Below, one piece after another: positions 1 to 9,524 of a stretch of DNA of 23,623 nucleotides. The stretch covers positions 259,231 through 282,853 of the forward strand of contig BFEA01000850.1 of assembly GCA_003427395.1 (NCBI GenBank), given 5' to 3'. A program made the translations under genes and the position numbers. The notes under the pieces were generated by a model, which was given only the letters and a program-made list of their open reading frames with translations, was not told where the DNA came from and searched no databases. The DNA is from Chara braunii (lineage: Eukaryota; Streptophyta; Charophyceae; Charales; Characeae). Position 1 is the first letter of the stretch; each line of letters starts with the position of its first letter.

Positions 1-321
1 AAGTGCGTCAAGGGACAGTGCAAACCCTCGTGCGGCTGCCCGCTTGGACTGAAGCGCTGCTGTAAGGGCGGTCCCTGCGTGAGGTGCTGCAAGAATTGCG
101 ATTGTCCCAGCGGTCAGACNTGCGTCAAGGGACAGTGCAAGCTTCCATGCTGCCCCAAGGGACAGAAACGTTGTGTGCCCTGCGGTCCGTGCAAGAAGTG
201 CTGCAAGGATTGTGACTGTGCCCAGGGAGAGAAGTGTGTCCTGGGAGAGTGCAAGCCTTGTGAAAGTGCAACGGTCACAAGTGCAACGGTCTCGCTCTCA
301 CCGATTGAGCCAACTCCATGA
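1..321 (+). CDS. Secreted cysteine-rich repeat protein, copy 1 (3' part only)
   Basis: This is the C-terminal 106 residues of a second copy of the gene at 15132-15971. The window starts inside it, at the equivalent of residue 174. It holds the end of module 4, all of modules 5 and 6, and the serine/threonine-rich tail ending in IEPTP, then a TGA at 319-321. Cysteines come in CC, CxC and CxxCC groups, as in metallothioneins. The single ambiguous base at 120 is the third base of a threonine codon, so the visible protein is identical to copy 2. The function is inferred as metal or thiol binding outside the cell, from cysteine density and from the signal peptide of the complete copy. Whether this copy has an intact 5' end cannot be seen. 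Confidence 0.8.
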   Translation, partial: KCVKGQCKPSCGCPLGLKRCCKGGPCVRCCKNCDCPSGQXCVKGQCKLPCCPKGQKRCVPCGPCKKCCKDCDCAQGEKCVLGECKPCESATVTSATVSLSPIEPTP

Positions 322-393
322 GGGAAGTGCTGCAATGGTCATCATGGTGGGCGCTGGAAGAAGTGCGGTCAGTGACAGGGCAAGCCTGTGTGA
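322..393 (+). pseudogene. Decayed seventh cysteine-rich module after the stop codon (copy 1)
   Basis: Reading on in the same frame past the TGA gives GKCCNGHHGGRWKKCGQ, then a stop, then QGKPV and another stop. The DNA of the last part (TGC-GGTCA-GTGA-CAGGGCAAGCC) aligns with the normal module end (TGC-GTCAAGGGA-CAGTGCAAGCC). This looks like a further repeat module lost from the protein by an earlier stop and then by small indels. The same remnant follows copy 2 at 15972-16043. Confidence 0.5.
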
Positions 394-1354
394 GGGCAAT
401 GAGCGGCGCCCCTTGTCCGTTCAGTAGAAGGGTAAATGCAGCGTAATTGCTTTCCGTTGAGCAGCATTAGTACAAACGGACGTTACGGTAGTGCCGATGC
501 TGAGTCTGCAGTACGCTTTGTTGCAAACGAGCTTGCTTACCTTACTGTGGTTCTGAACTACCCGCGGGCTCTACAGCTTGGGTTGAACGATGTGACAGAT
601 TTAGCGGGTAGGTTTCCTTCGTAGGGAACAATTGTAGAGGATCGAGGTTGATCTGCATCCGCCATGATTGCCACTATTAGGTTACCGTCTTCGGTTTTCA
701 TGAGTCGTGACAAAGTAGAACTAGGCTCATCACCAACAGCCGAGCCGCTGAAGTTCGGCTCGGGCTTCCAACAGCGGGAGTTGTGGAAAAGGCGTAGTGC
801 ACAGAGCGACGGCAGTGTGCTCTTGGCTTCCCTCGCAGTCATGGGTGACCCTCTATGAGGCCTTGACACGGCTGTCCGGAATTGATTGGTGAAGAGAGGA
901 GGCCGAACCTGTTCCTATTTTCAGATCGTTATCCTTCACCCCAGCAGATGCAGCCGGATCTGCTTTATTGTTTGCTATCTTAATAACAATGAAATCATTT
1001 TCTCATTTTGGCTTGTGAGTCGTGACCATTGTTTTGCGTCCCAGTGTGATGGAGCCTCTTTCTCGGTCTTTTTCTTTATCTGATTCTCTTGCGGAAGAAC
1101 ATGAGCAATACTTATTTTATTTAGATCGATTTTCAGCTCAGCAACAGTAGAATGGGAGCTAATGATGGCACCATGTTGATGGAACGAGGTCTGACATGGG
1201 AATTGAGGAAAGCAAGCTGAAGGAAACAAATGCGTAAATACCTGGTGTGGACAAAAATGCAGGGCTGCTTTGGGTGCTCGACTTGTAGGCAAGGATACGG
1301 CCAGCACCTTCCATTGTGACGGAAAAAAATGCCCATGGATGACCTTAAATTTTT

Positions 1355-1928
1355 GGATTAATAGCAAAAATATTGCTCCTTCCAAGTTTGGCACCAAAAA
1401 TGTCGTCCGTTCGGAGTTCCTTTGCAAAAATAGAGGTTTCGTTGCAGCTTTATGGGGTTTCCATAGTTTGCCAGCAAAAATACCGCGTTTTGCCCAGTTT
1501 CACAGCGAAGGACCCCTAGGCCTCTGGCCTCAGGCACTCAGTATTGTTTTTTTCTTTTTTTCCGGGCATGGCCGACGCATCTGGGCGTGCCCACGGCCGA
1601 GATACCTCGGCCATGGTCACAAAAAAAAAAAAAAAAAAAAAAAAAAAAACGTGACCGAGGAATGTCGGGCGTGGCCACGGCCACGCCCGCGGAAAAAAAA
1701 GGAAAGAAAAGAGAAAAGCCGAGTGCCTGAGGCCGGAACGCTGAGTCCCTGAGGCCAGGGTCCTAGGGGTCCTTCACTGTGAAACTTGGCAAAACGCCGT
1801 ATTTTTGCTGGCAAACTAGGGGAACCCGATAAAGCTGCAACGAAACCTGAATTTTTGCAAAGGAAACTTCGAACGGACGACATTTTTGCCGCCAAACTTC
1901 GAAACACTAATATTTTTGAAATTAACCC
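1355..1928. mobile_element. Mutator-like foldback MITE (574 bp)
   Basis: The terminal inverted repeats are about 187 bp (1355-1541 and 1741-1928) and close to 90% alike by eye, beginning GGATTAATAGC and GGGTTAATTTC. The flanks are TAAATTTTT (1346-1354) and TAAATTTTA (1929-1937), a 9-bp target-site duplication with one mismatch. The paralogous region has a single uninterrupted TAAATTTTA at 17031-17039, which is the empty site. Nine-base duplications and long TIRs are typical of Mutator-like elements. The middle holds GC-rich inverted words around GGCCATGG and GGCCACGG and an A-tract of about 29 bases. There is no transposase, so the element is non-autonomous. Insertion happened after the segmental duplication, or it was lost from the other copy. 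Confidence 0.88.
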
Positions 1929-2269
1929 TAAATTTTATGACCTGGTGTCCATTTGGTTCCCAGTCGGAGCCTTAATCTAGTCCAAACGCGAAGGAGACAA
2001 GTGGTTAGTGTGATCTTCTCTCTTGAAAACAATCTGAAAATAACACCAGTACTTGGCCCAGGCTGAGCGATCGGCCATTGGGAAAAAAATGTGTAGTGAC
2101 CTGTACATTTCCTAAAATTGTGCCTTAACGGGCACGACGTGAGGAATTACTTGTGGTTTAACAGAGACATTTCAAAATTTAATTTATTCTCTCTTGTTAA
2201 CTATTTATTCTTCCTGTACACACACGAGAAGGGAAACCTCCTCATAGTCGGTGCGGTTTTCCTTTAGCT

Positions 2270-2324
2270 CTTTGTCTCTGTCTCTGTCTCTGTCTCAATC
2301 TCTGCCTCTCTCTCTCTCTCTCTC
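2270..2324. repeat. (TCTCTG)n/(TC)n microsatellite, short allele
   Basis: TCTCTG units grade into about nine TC units. The orthologous position in the right duplicate (17310-17444) has about 37 pure TC units. The flanks (CACACGAGAAGGGAAACC on the left, CAGAAGCCAAACGTCAGAG on the right) are conserved, so this is one locus with two lengths. Confidence 0.9.
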
Positions 2325-2649
2325 TTTTCACACGCCAGAAGCCAAACGTCAGAGTTGGTTCGGTCTTGAATATCAGGGATATAGTTCGAAGCCGGATCAA
2401 GCCAATGAATCGACTGTGTTGCGTCCTCCCATTTGCAGCCGTTTCGCACTGAACTTTCAACGAGTCTCATTTTCTCCCATAGTATAAACTTGGATGGTGG
2501 TCACACAGGCAAGAGTATAGGCCACTATTTTTAACGACGGGTTCTTTTTGAGGATTGGGTATAAACTGTGATAGTGACCATATCCTTATACTATGTGGAT
2601 TTCATTATAATCTCTTGAAAACCCTTAAAAATATGTTGTATGTTCTACG

Positions 2650-5280
2650 ACATGCTTTCCTCTTTGACCTCAATCCTTTCTTCTACAGATGCAATTGTAT
2701 GTTCGAGAGCAGAAGCAGCGTTTGCTCTCACATTGGCAGGAATAACAAGACCTGTAGAAAACGACTCCGATCCTCTCAACGGTCTTTTCCATGCAAAGGC
2801 CACAGTGTCAGCATGTTGCCACTACTTCTGGTTGGTTGTCTTTCATTTTTTCTCCCATGAATTGGCATTGAGTTCCTCGATGGCTTTTGCTTCCCCAGTA
2901 GGTATCCAGTACTCTACGATGCAGTTTGGTGAGTTTTTATCATGCAGGACTGGACAAAGAGCTTTGCTCACCCAAATCAGCACGCCTTTTGAAAGGTCAT
3001 CGTCAAAGGGTAGAGGAATTACGAAGTTGTTCTTCTCACCATGTTCAATAGGGTCGAAACTAGTTTTCAGACGGTTCTTTTTGTGACCAACAAACAGAAG
3101 TTCTCTCTCCTTAATAATGAATGTGCTCCACTGAGCGAGTTTCTCAAGTTCGACCCTCGTCGCCATTGGCCAGAAACCCAGTAAAGGTTCCTTCTGACAT
3201 CTGCAACTCATTTTTCACGTTGTTGTCGTCGTTCTCAATCCTTTTCTCCGAACAAGAGAAAACTCTCTCTCTTCGACTGATCCCCTCAATACGGTAAGTA
3301 CTCCAGATCGACCTTGCTTTAATGAGTACCTTGAGAAAGGGAGTGACACCAACCCGTCCGTTTAAGTTGTCATTTCTAAGAATAGGTTGCATGACATGCG
3401 GGTTAAAGGTTGCAAAGGATACACATAGTTGTCATCGATGTCAACCTTGAAAGAATGAATAGGTCATTCTTCGGGCAGTCACTTCTCATCAGCGTACAAA
3501 ACTCTTCGTACATGACGGGATTATCATCAATCATAAAAAAATTGAGCAAGTGGGGCTCCGGATTTTTGAGGATATCAGACACAACATACTCTGTTACAAT
3601 GTTAATCCAATCTCCCAATTTATACAGGAAAATGCACTTGGCATTTTTTTTTATGATTTCTCTATCAGGTTAAGGAAGCTGTTCATTGTGTAAGCATGTA
3701 CGTTTTCAATTTCTTCGAGAAGACGCTGAAGGTAGTGTCCACATCCGTATGGTTGTGGTCAACTATCATAAAACCTATTTTCTCCTCAACTAGGAGTTCA
3801 AACTTCACCAAGAGTGCTGCTTACGCACATATGTACTTATTCTTGTTCTTGCGCTAACATTTGTCCGCTTGGATGTGCAAATGCGGTGGAAGAGGAATGT
3901 TGCTCGCCTCAATTTCTTTGAGAGTCCTTGGAATGCATGTAGCTACAATATTTGAATCGTGCTATGAAATATGATAATCAATATTAATCATGTATAAACC
4001 TGTGTAGCACACCGAACATGTTCGGGTGTTCGGCCGAACGCCACCCGAACGTGTTCAGCCGAACATATTAAAAATAAAAAATAAAAATAAAAACTTTTTT
4101 TTTTTGTTTTTGTTTTTTAACTCGAGTTTGGTTACGAATTTGACCATACCTCCAAGGCAAAAGTTGTTTGTATTATTATTTTACATAACATATATTTTTT
4201 CAGATATTTTTGGAGATTTTTTGGAGATTTTTTTTTTTTTTTTTTTTTTTACGTTCGCGTTCGGAGAGTTTCGGCGCTTGTTCGCGTTCGGTCCCGAACG
4301 TTCGGGTTCGGTCACCGAACCCGAACACGATGCTACACAGGTATAAACATAAATAAAAGGTTTTCAACCGAGTTCGATGACATCCGTGAGATTCGTTTTC
4401 ATCATCATGTCGTGTCTCAATGCCTTCGAGTAGTTCGCTTCCCCAATAGGAGGAATTGTTGTTTTCTTCTGATCCATGTCGTCAATAATGAGGCACAAAC
4501 ACTTTTTTGGACGCACCATCGAATCAATCTTGGCTTTACTGAAGTTTCTTTTCTTTTCGACTTGTGTCCTTGATGTTCTTTCATCCCTCTTTCAACATTC
4601 GTCCAATCATGATGGATGATTGTCGCGACGATGCATTCTTTCAATTGAATGGATTTTGCACACTTCGTGAATGTATTCGAGTGTGCTACTGAAACATACA
4701 AAAAATGTCTGCTTTATGTTGCATAAAACGTAGGCTCAAACACCACTTCGATATGAACCATCGATAAATCTGATCGGATGACTCATAAATAGACCTCTTC
4801 GTAAAATTGAGCGGTATCGTTTTCGGGACATGTAAGCGGCACCATTGTGGGTCAGTTGGTTTGACATGGTATATGCGTTACTACGTTAGATTCGAAAAAC
4901 ATTGTCACAATCTTCGCGAAAGGACGTCATCTACCCGTGCGTTCATGATGAGAATGTACAACACCATTCTCAGTGCGCTTTTGTAATTGTAGAATATGCT
5001 AAAGAAATGTTTAACAAAGTAAAGTAAGCTCTTGTGCAAATTCTACGCTTGCACACTATCCACAACACGCGATCTGCCCCCCCCCTCCTCCACGATGAAG
5101 TCTTTCATTGTCTGCATTCACCATGCTATTCTGTCTTCTAGGGTCCTATAATACAACCCTTGCCTTATTGGTCGGATATCGCCTGCTCTCATGTTTGCAC
5201 AACAAAACTTCTTGCAACACAACATTCCATCGACTGCCTGAAGAAACTTTTCCAACTCGTTTGCGCGGCTGAGGATTTCT
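2650..5280 (-). pseudogene. Decayed DUF7869-type transposon gene, interrupted by a hAT-like MITE
   Basis: Reading on the minus strand, several stop-broken frames give blocks in the order known for a widespread eukaryotic transposon-associated family catalogued as DUF7869 (recognised from memory). A cysteine block, CCKKFCC followed by GLYYRTLEDRIAW, lies near 5115-5275. LCLIIDDMDQKK lies near 4460-4500. LPPHLHIQADK followed by RKNKNKY lies near 3840-3895, and VDHNHTDVDTTFSVFSKKLK near 3720-3762. C-terminal blocks EPHLLNFFMIDDNP (about 3500-3560) and MATRVELEKLAQWSTF (about 3120-3165) follow, and a tail ends near 2650. The acidic residues in the IIDDMDQ, IQADK and HTDVD blocks fit a DDE/RNase H-like catalytic set, which is inference. 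At least six in-frame stops plus frameshifts show it is dead. A 341-bp MITE sits at 4000-4340. The part above 4700 is hard to follow and may include introns. Confidence 0.62.
4000..4340. mobile_element. hAT-like MITE H1 (GTTCGG subgroup)
   Basis: The element has perfect 10-bp ends, CTGTGTAGCA and TGCTACACAG. A perfect 8-bp target-site duplication GTATAAAC flanks it (3992-3999 and 4341-4348), the hallmark of hAT transposition. The subterminal regions are packed with CGAAC/GTTCG words, including CGAACATGTTCGG and GTTCGGCCGAAC. The middle holds A- and T-tracts and a conserved core at 4119-4207 shared with the other elements of the group. It has no coding capacity. It inserted into the decayed DUF7869-type gene. 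Confidence 0.9.
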
Positions 5281-5794
5281 AAATTGTTTATTTGTCATAT
5301 TATCAGAGTTATTTTCTCATAAACAAGGTGCAGAAAAATTATGCAAAATAGTCATTTTTTTCACGGTACCACCAAACGAGTACTAAGTCATGGTTGGGTT
5401 GTTCGAAGGCATTGTATTTTCAACAACTCTAATGGATGAACTTGCTCTTGCAATGGACTCTAATTTCGATGAGAAGTTTGTGCGAATCAATTGTGTGTCG
5501 CTGTATGAATAATTACTCAACGATGTTTTCTAAGGGGGTTGTCTCAAATGACTATCACAACCTATTAGCGCCGCAAACATCGTTTGATGTTAATCGTTTT
5601 ACTTAAACCGCCAGTACCTTTGAGTTGCCCTTCCTTAAGCAATTTGCGGTTGTTGCCTGATGTTGTGGGAGGGCAACCCGAAAAAACAGAGCTGGTTAAA
5701 GAAAAAAAAAAAAAAAAAAACCTATTGTCATTTAGAAAAAAAATAGAAAGAAACAAAAAGTCGTGGAGCGGAGTTGGGAACTTGAGTCAGCAGT

Positions 5795-6078
5795 AGCCTG
5801 AAGATGCAGACGCTAAATCCTTCTATGGGCCTCCCTCCACTAGGCAGCTCATTTGCAAAATGAAATTGAATCTTATGTAGAAACATAGAAAAATGCACCG
5901 TCATATTCTTGCATTTTTTGCATGTCGTGAGTCCACTATTAACGACATGCACAAAAGACAAAAATATGGCGATGTATCTTTCCACGTTCTTGCATAGGAT
6001 TCATTCTCATTTTGTAGATTTCGTGAATAGTGGATTGAGGCTTGTAGTAGATTTCAGCGTCTGCATATTCGGGCAACC
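5795..6078. mobile_element. Palindromic foldback MITE, copy A
   Basis: The two halves are inverted copies. GATGCAGACGCTAAATCC near 5803 pairs with GATTTCAGCGTCTGCAT near 6050-6065. Inner arms such as GAATCTTATGTAGAAACAT pair with the segment around 5985-6015. The centre is near 5930-5945 (GTGAGTCCACTATTAACG). A second copy lies immediately downstream, a half-like copy at 12518, and another arm at the right edge of the window. No convincing target-site duplication was found, so the limits are approximate. Confidence 0.7.
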
Positions 6079-6125
6079 GCGGATAGTTACAATGAGACAC
6101 TATCAGATGCAAATATGTAGGCGCT

Positions 6126-6362
6126 GCAGTCTACTACGGGCCTCTACTCACAAAATTTGCAAAATGAGAGTGAATCGTACACTAGAACATGGAAAAGTAC
6201 ACCGCTATATTTTTTCCTTCTGTGCATGTTGTGAATAGTGGACTCATGACGTGCACAAAAGGCAAGAATATGGTGGTGTATCTTTCCATGTTGCTGTGTA
6301 AGATTCATTCTCATTTTGCAAATTTTGTGAGTAGTGGAGCGAGGCCAATAGTACATTGGTGC
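6126..6362. mobile_element. Palindromic foldback MITE, copy B
   Basis: The left arm GGGCCTCTACTCACAAAATT (6139 onward) is the inverted complement of the right arm ending AATTTTGTGAGTAGTGGAGC (about 6325-6345). The hairpin centre is near 6225-6245 (GTGAATAGTGGACTCATGAC). It is the same family as copy A but has a more perfect palindrome. No gene is present; open frames here are by-products of the palindrome. Confidence 0.75.
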
Positions 6363-6484
6363 GAACCCATTTTCTGTGACAGACCATCAGTTACAGTGGA
6401 ACATTGTCGATTATTCTTTATTGTTTTTTTCTTTTTTTCTTTTTTTTGCAAACAACGTGAAGTAGACATTTGAATAGCTCCAAC

Positions 6485-6788
6485 CTGTGTAGCACACCGA
6501 CCATGTTCGGAGCTTTTCCGAACATCGGAACATGTTCGGGTGTTCGGTCGAACGACTCCCGAACGTGTTCGGTTGAACATATTAATTAAATGAAGTTTGG
6601 TTACGAATTTAAGCATACTTTCCAAGAAAAAGTTGTTTGTAACTTTGTATTATTATTTTACACAACATATTTTGTTTTTATATTTTTCTAAGAACTTTTT
6701 TTTTTAAATATATTTTTATGTTCGCGTTCAGAGGGTTTTGGCACTCGTCCGCGTTTGTTCGCGAACAATCGAACACGATGCTACAGAG
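6485..6788. mobile_element. hAT-like MITE H2 (GTTCGG subgroup)
   Basis: The ends are CTGTGTAGCA and TGCTACAGAG. An 8-bp target-site duplication GCTCCAAC/GCTGCAAC (6477-6484 and 6789-6796) has one mismatch. The subterminal CGAAC/GTTCG words and the internal core (6592-6685) match H1, and the right end has the same GAACACGATGCTAC. It is a sister copy of the element at 4000-4340, somewhat more decayed. Confidence 0.85.
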
Positions 6789-6796
6789 GCTGCAAC

Positions 6797-7148
6797 ATTC
6801 TTTATTGTTTTTTTTTGCTTTCATGAACTGCCTAATAACAGAATATACTCCAGCCCGAAGTTGTAACAACCTTGCGGGGACACCTTCCGGCATCCACGGA
6901 GAAAGGCACTGGTGGTTTAAACACAAAATGAACCCCACCCCTCTCAAGTGCTTTTACGATCCGAAAAGGCGGTGTGCGCTATCGTGTTCTTGAACAAGAT
7001 TGAGAAATACAAGATGATGAGTTGTCATGAAACTTAAGACTTCTCTTCTTTGAAAAACGTCATTTAAATTGGAAAAGTGGGTTCTTATGTGATGAGCAGA
7101 CTCATGTTAATTGTCGCGCCTTTAAATGAGAATGGACGACAAAGTTTA
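6797..7148. other. Intergenic stretch with no recognisable feature
   Basis: This is A/T-rich DNA between two hAT-like elements. Short open frames exist on both strands, but none shows protein-like composition or a known motif. A stretch similar to ATTCTTTATTGTTTTTTT occurs on both sides of element H2 (near 6411 and 6796) and is probably low-complexity coincidence. Confidence 0.5.
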
Positions 7149-7156
7149 TTTCACAG

Positions 7157-7703
7157 CAGTGTCGTACCCCCTTTCACCGTTCACGGGGTCTGTGAACGGA
7201 AACCGGTCATGAAGTTCACAGAGAGCGAGATCGGTTTTTTTTTTTTTTTTGGCTGGGGGGGGGGGGGGGGGGGGGGGGGGTTTTTTTTTTTTTGTTTTTG
7301 GGGGTCGGGGGGGTAATGTTTTTTTTATGGGAGGGTGGGGGTCATCGAAGGGTAACGCCCATAATTTTTTGATTTTTTTTCAAATTTTTGTTTTTCACGA
7401 ATAATATTTTTTTAATTAAAAACGCGAATAATATTTTTTTAATTAAAAACGAAAAAAAAAATTCAACCAGCCAAAATAAGCATTTTCGTTTGTTATTTTG
7501 TAGGTTATTTGATTTTTTTTTAATTTTCTCAATGTCATCACGCTGTGGGGCTTGAGGCGACCTTTGTTGGGTGAGATCTTAATTTAAAAAAAAAAAAAAA
7601 ACACCACTCTTTCATGGTCTGCCCGTTCACCAAAAAAACACCAAATGAAAGACCTGTGACGTTCAAGTGACCGGTGCCGTTCACGTTCAGGGTGACGGCA
7701 CTG
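7157..7703. mobile_element. hAT-like element H6 with CAGTG ends (547 bp)
   Basis: The left end CAGTGTCGT and right end GACGGCACTG form inverted CAGTGYCGT termini, the classical hAT CAGTG form. The flanks TTTCACAG (7149-7156) and TTCCACAG (7704-7711) are an 8-bp target-site duplication with one mismatch. Subterminal words GTGAACGG, ACCGGTCA and GTTCAC recur inverted at both ends. The middle holds a long T-tract, about 26 G, and a 27-bp exact tandem repeat (7398-7424 and 7425-7451). It is non-autonomous. Its ends and core differ from the GTAGCA-type group. Confidence 0.8.
7398..7451. repeat. 27-bp exact tandem duplication inside element H6
   Basis: A unit beginning CGAATAATATTTTTTTAATT occurs twice head-to-tail with no mismatch that I can see. 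Confidence 0.9.
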
Positions 7704-7849
7704 TTCCACAGTCTAAACCAGAGGCACGAAAGTATGGTAATGTACATGTGTATTTTCTCACATGAGTAACACGATGATGGGCAACACTCCTCACACCCTG
7801 TAGTGTCTGGACATAGAAAGATAATACATCAAAAGCTGACTGTCATGAT

Positions 7850-9010
7850 GTGTCGATATTTACAGTGGTTTTAAGGGTTGTGGAAGATAAACTGCGCAGA
7901 TTAACAGACGCGATCCCACGAGAATGGGTTCCAATGCTGATGGAACCCAACCAAAGGAAAGAAGGCATGTGGCTTCGGGAGGAGGTGATGCGAGAGGAGG
8001 GAGGACCAGTCTACAGGGTCGAAACGCGACCATAAGAGGAAGAATGGTTGGCATCACAGTGGGGGCTGGAAACGCCACCTGCGAGGGAGGGCAGCTTGGT
8101 GCAGAAAAGAGAAAGTATCATTGGCCCAGAGGACTCTTTGATTGCCATCAGAGTGATCCCGGAAGTGGAAAGCAGAGGCAAGAGGGGATGGACTCCCATT
8201 CAAGGAGGTAGACCAATAACAGAGCTGAGGCTCGACCCAGGCACGATAGTATGGAACACGCAATCGCTAGCGAGCTCATCTCTGGCCAACTATAATACTC
8301 AAATGGGTCGAATGATTCTCAGCTCCAACCAAAACTACCTTCCAGAAATTTGTCAGAGTGCAGCAAGAGTACTGAACCTCCCACACACACCCTCCCACAG
8401 ACAGATGGAACTGTACTGGACGCATTTGCCATATCTCCCAAGCCGGAAAATGTCAGGACTCCTCTGGTTAATCTCTCATTCAGCAATTCCAGTAGCGGCA
8501 TGGTTGGCAGACAGAGGGATGGATGTCTCCAGAACATGCCGCCATTGTCGGAACAGAGAGGAGGAAACCCTCCTACACTTCATCTGGGAATGCCCATCTT
8601 CGAGAATATTTTGGATGTGGTGGGCCACCCACTGGCAAAACTTGGGGTCAACACTCTCCTGGGATCAGCAATGCGTGCTCACAGGCCAACTGCCTCCACT
8701 GTTCTTCCGCAAACAGGGCTGGGGATACATGGCCCAGGCAATCCGCTAAGCCATCACATGGACAATCTGGGAGGACCGCAACAGCATTGTGTTTAGAAAC
8801 GGATGGACAGCGGACTCCACCATGAAGAATAAACTCAAGGCTACAATCAGAGTGATGATAGCAGCAGACTGGGTCAGAAAAGAAGACAGGGGCAAGTCAC
8901 AACAGGGAATGAGGTGGTTTCTCTTCACATGGGCAAGGGGAAATCGGCTGGCAGCAGTTGCATTGGAAGGAAAAATGGTGTACTCTCCCTGGCTCAGTCA
9001 TGCAGAGTAG
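7850..9010 (+). pseudogene. LINE ORF2 C-terminal remnant with zf-RVT domain
   Basis: One frame runs through 7850-9010 with two internal TAA stops (8033-8035, 8747-8749) and a terminal TAG (9008-9010). The region around 8420-8640 reads as the plant-type zf-RVT domain that follows the reverse transcriptase in non-LTR elements: YWTHLPYLPSRKMSGLLW, then CRHCRNREEETLLHFIWEC, then SSRIFWMWW. After the second stop come TIWEDRNSIVFRN and a basic segment, as in plant LINE C-termini. The reverse-transcriptase and endonuclease parts are absent, so this is a 5'-truncated copy, as expected of target-primed reverse transcription. It abuts the hAT-like element at 7157-7703. It is non-functional. Confidence 0.8.
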
Positions 9011-9476
9011 CTAGTCGAGTGGGGAGGGGATGCTGGGAAGGTAGTAGTTTGGAAGGAAGTAGTTTGGATAGATAGGTAGGAGTGTAACAGAGTTGAAGCT
9101 ATAGAGAAGGGGAATAGGGTCCCCACCTGACCCCTCGGTGGGGAAGCAGAGATAGGCCGCAGGAGGCCAAGGGCCCAGGTCTGGCTGGGTTTCGGAGGGG
9201 AGTAGGTAGTTAGTTAGAAAGCCTAAGCCCAGGCGGCTCGGGGGGGTCGTTTTTTAGACCTCTATGGTCCAGTTAGACCAATTTGAAGTGCGGTAGTAAG
9301 GAATAGTAGGGTCAGGTAAGCGGTAGATTCTAGAAGAGGTTAGATGGACACAGCCACAGGAGAAGACAGGGGTTAGAATGCGACATCCGGAAGGAAAGCA
9401 TGCAGACTAGTTGAGGTTAATAAAGGCAAGAGAAGGAAATAGTTAGCAGGGGTAGACAGTAAATGAGAAGTGCCGG
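9011..9476 (+). mobile_element. Probable 3' untranslated tail of the LINE remnant
   Basis: This is G/A-rich, non-coding DNA following the LINE reading frame, with an AATAAA at about 9418-9424 shortly before a T-tract at 9477-9497. I see no gene. That the LINE tail extends this far is inference from composition; the expected terminal A-tract or short repeat is not evident. Confidence 0.4.
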
Positions 9477-9524
9477 TTTTTTTTTTTTTTTTTTTTTAAA
9501 ACAGCCAAAATTCATATTTCATAT

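Larger units (their letters stand above)
1..2430 (+). repeat. Segmental duplication, left copy
   Basis: This stretch matches 15651-17545 in the same orientation. Bases 1-901 are identical to 15651-16551 apart from the N at 120. From 902 on there are many substitutions and indels. The alignment continues through the poly-pyrimidine block near 2270-2324 and fades near 2430. This copy carries an extra 574-bp transposable element (1355-1928). It lacks about 23 bp present at 16855-16880 in the other copy. Its (CT)n tract is only about 9 units, against about 37. Between 322 and 1354 I see no gene apart from the module remnant; the open frames there are short and unconvincing. Confidence 0.9.

Noticed and set aside
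558-869. 103-codon minus-strand frame present in both duplicates (also 16208-16519)
   Set aside because: Its conservation is explained by the 100% identical duplication, so it gives no evidence of selection; composition is not distinctive.
2375-2395. GTTCGAA-like tRNA B-box word (also near 13817)
   Set aside because: No A-box at the right distance and no cloverleaf could be drawn.
2242-2470. Arg/Glu- and Ser/Leu-rich frames over the TCTCTG tract
   Set aside because: Artefacts of the microsatellite.
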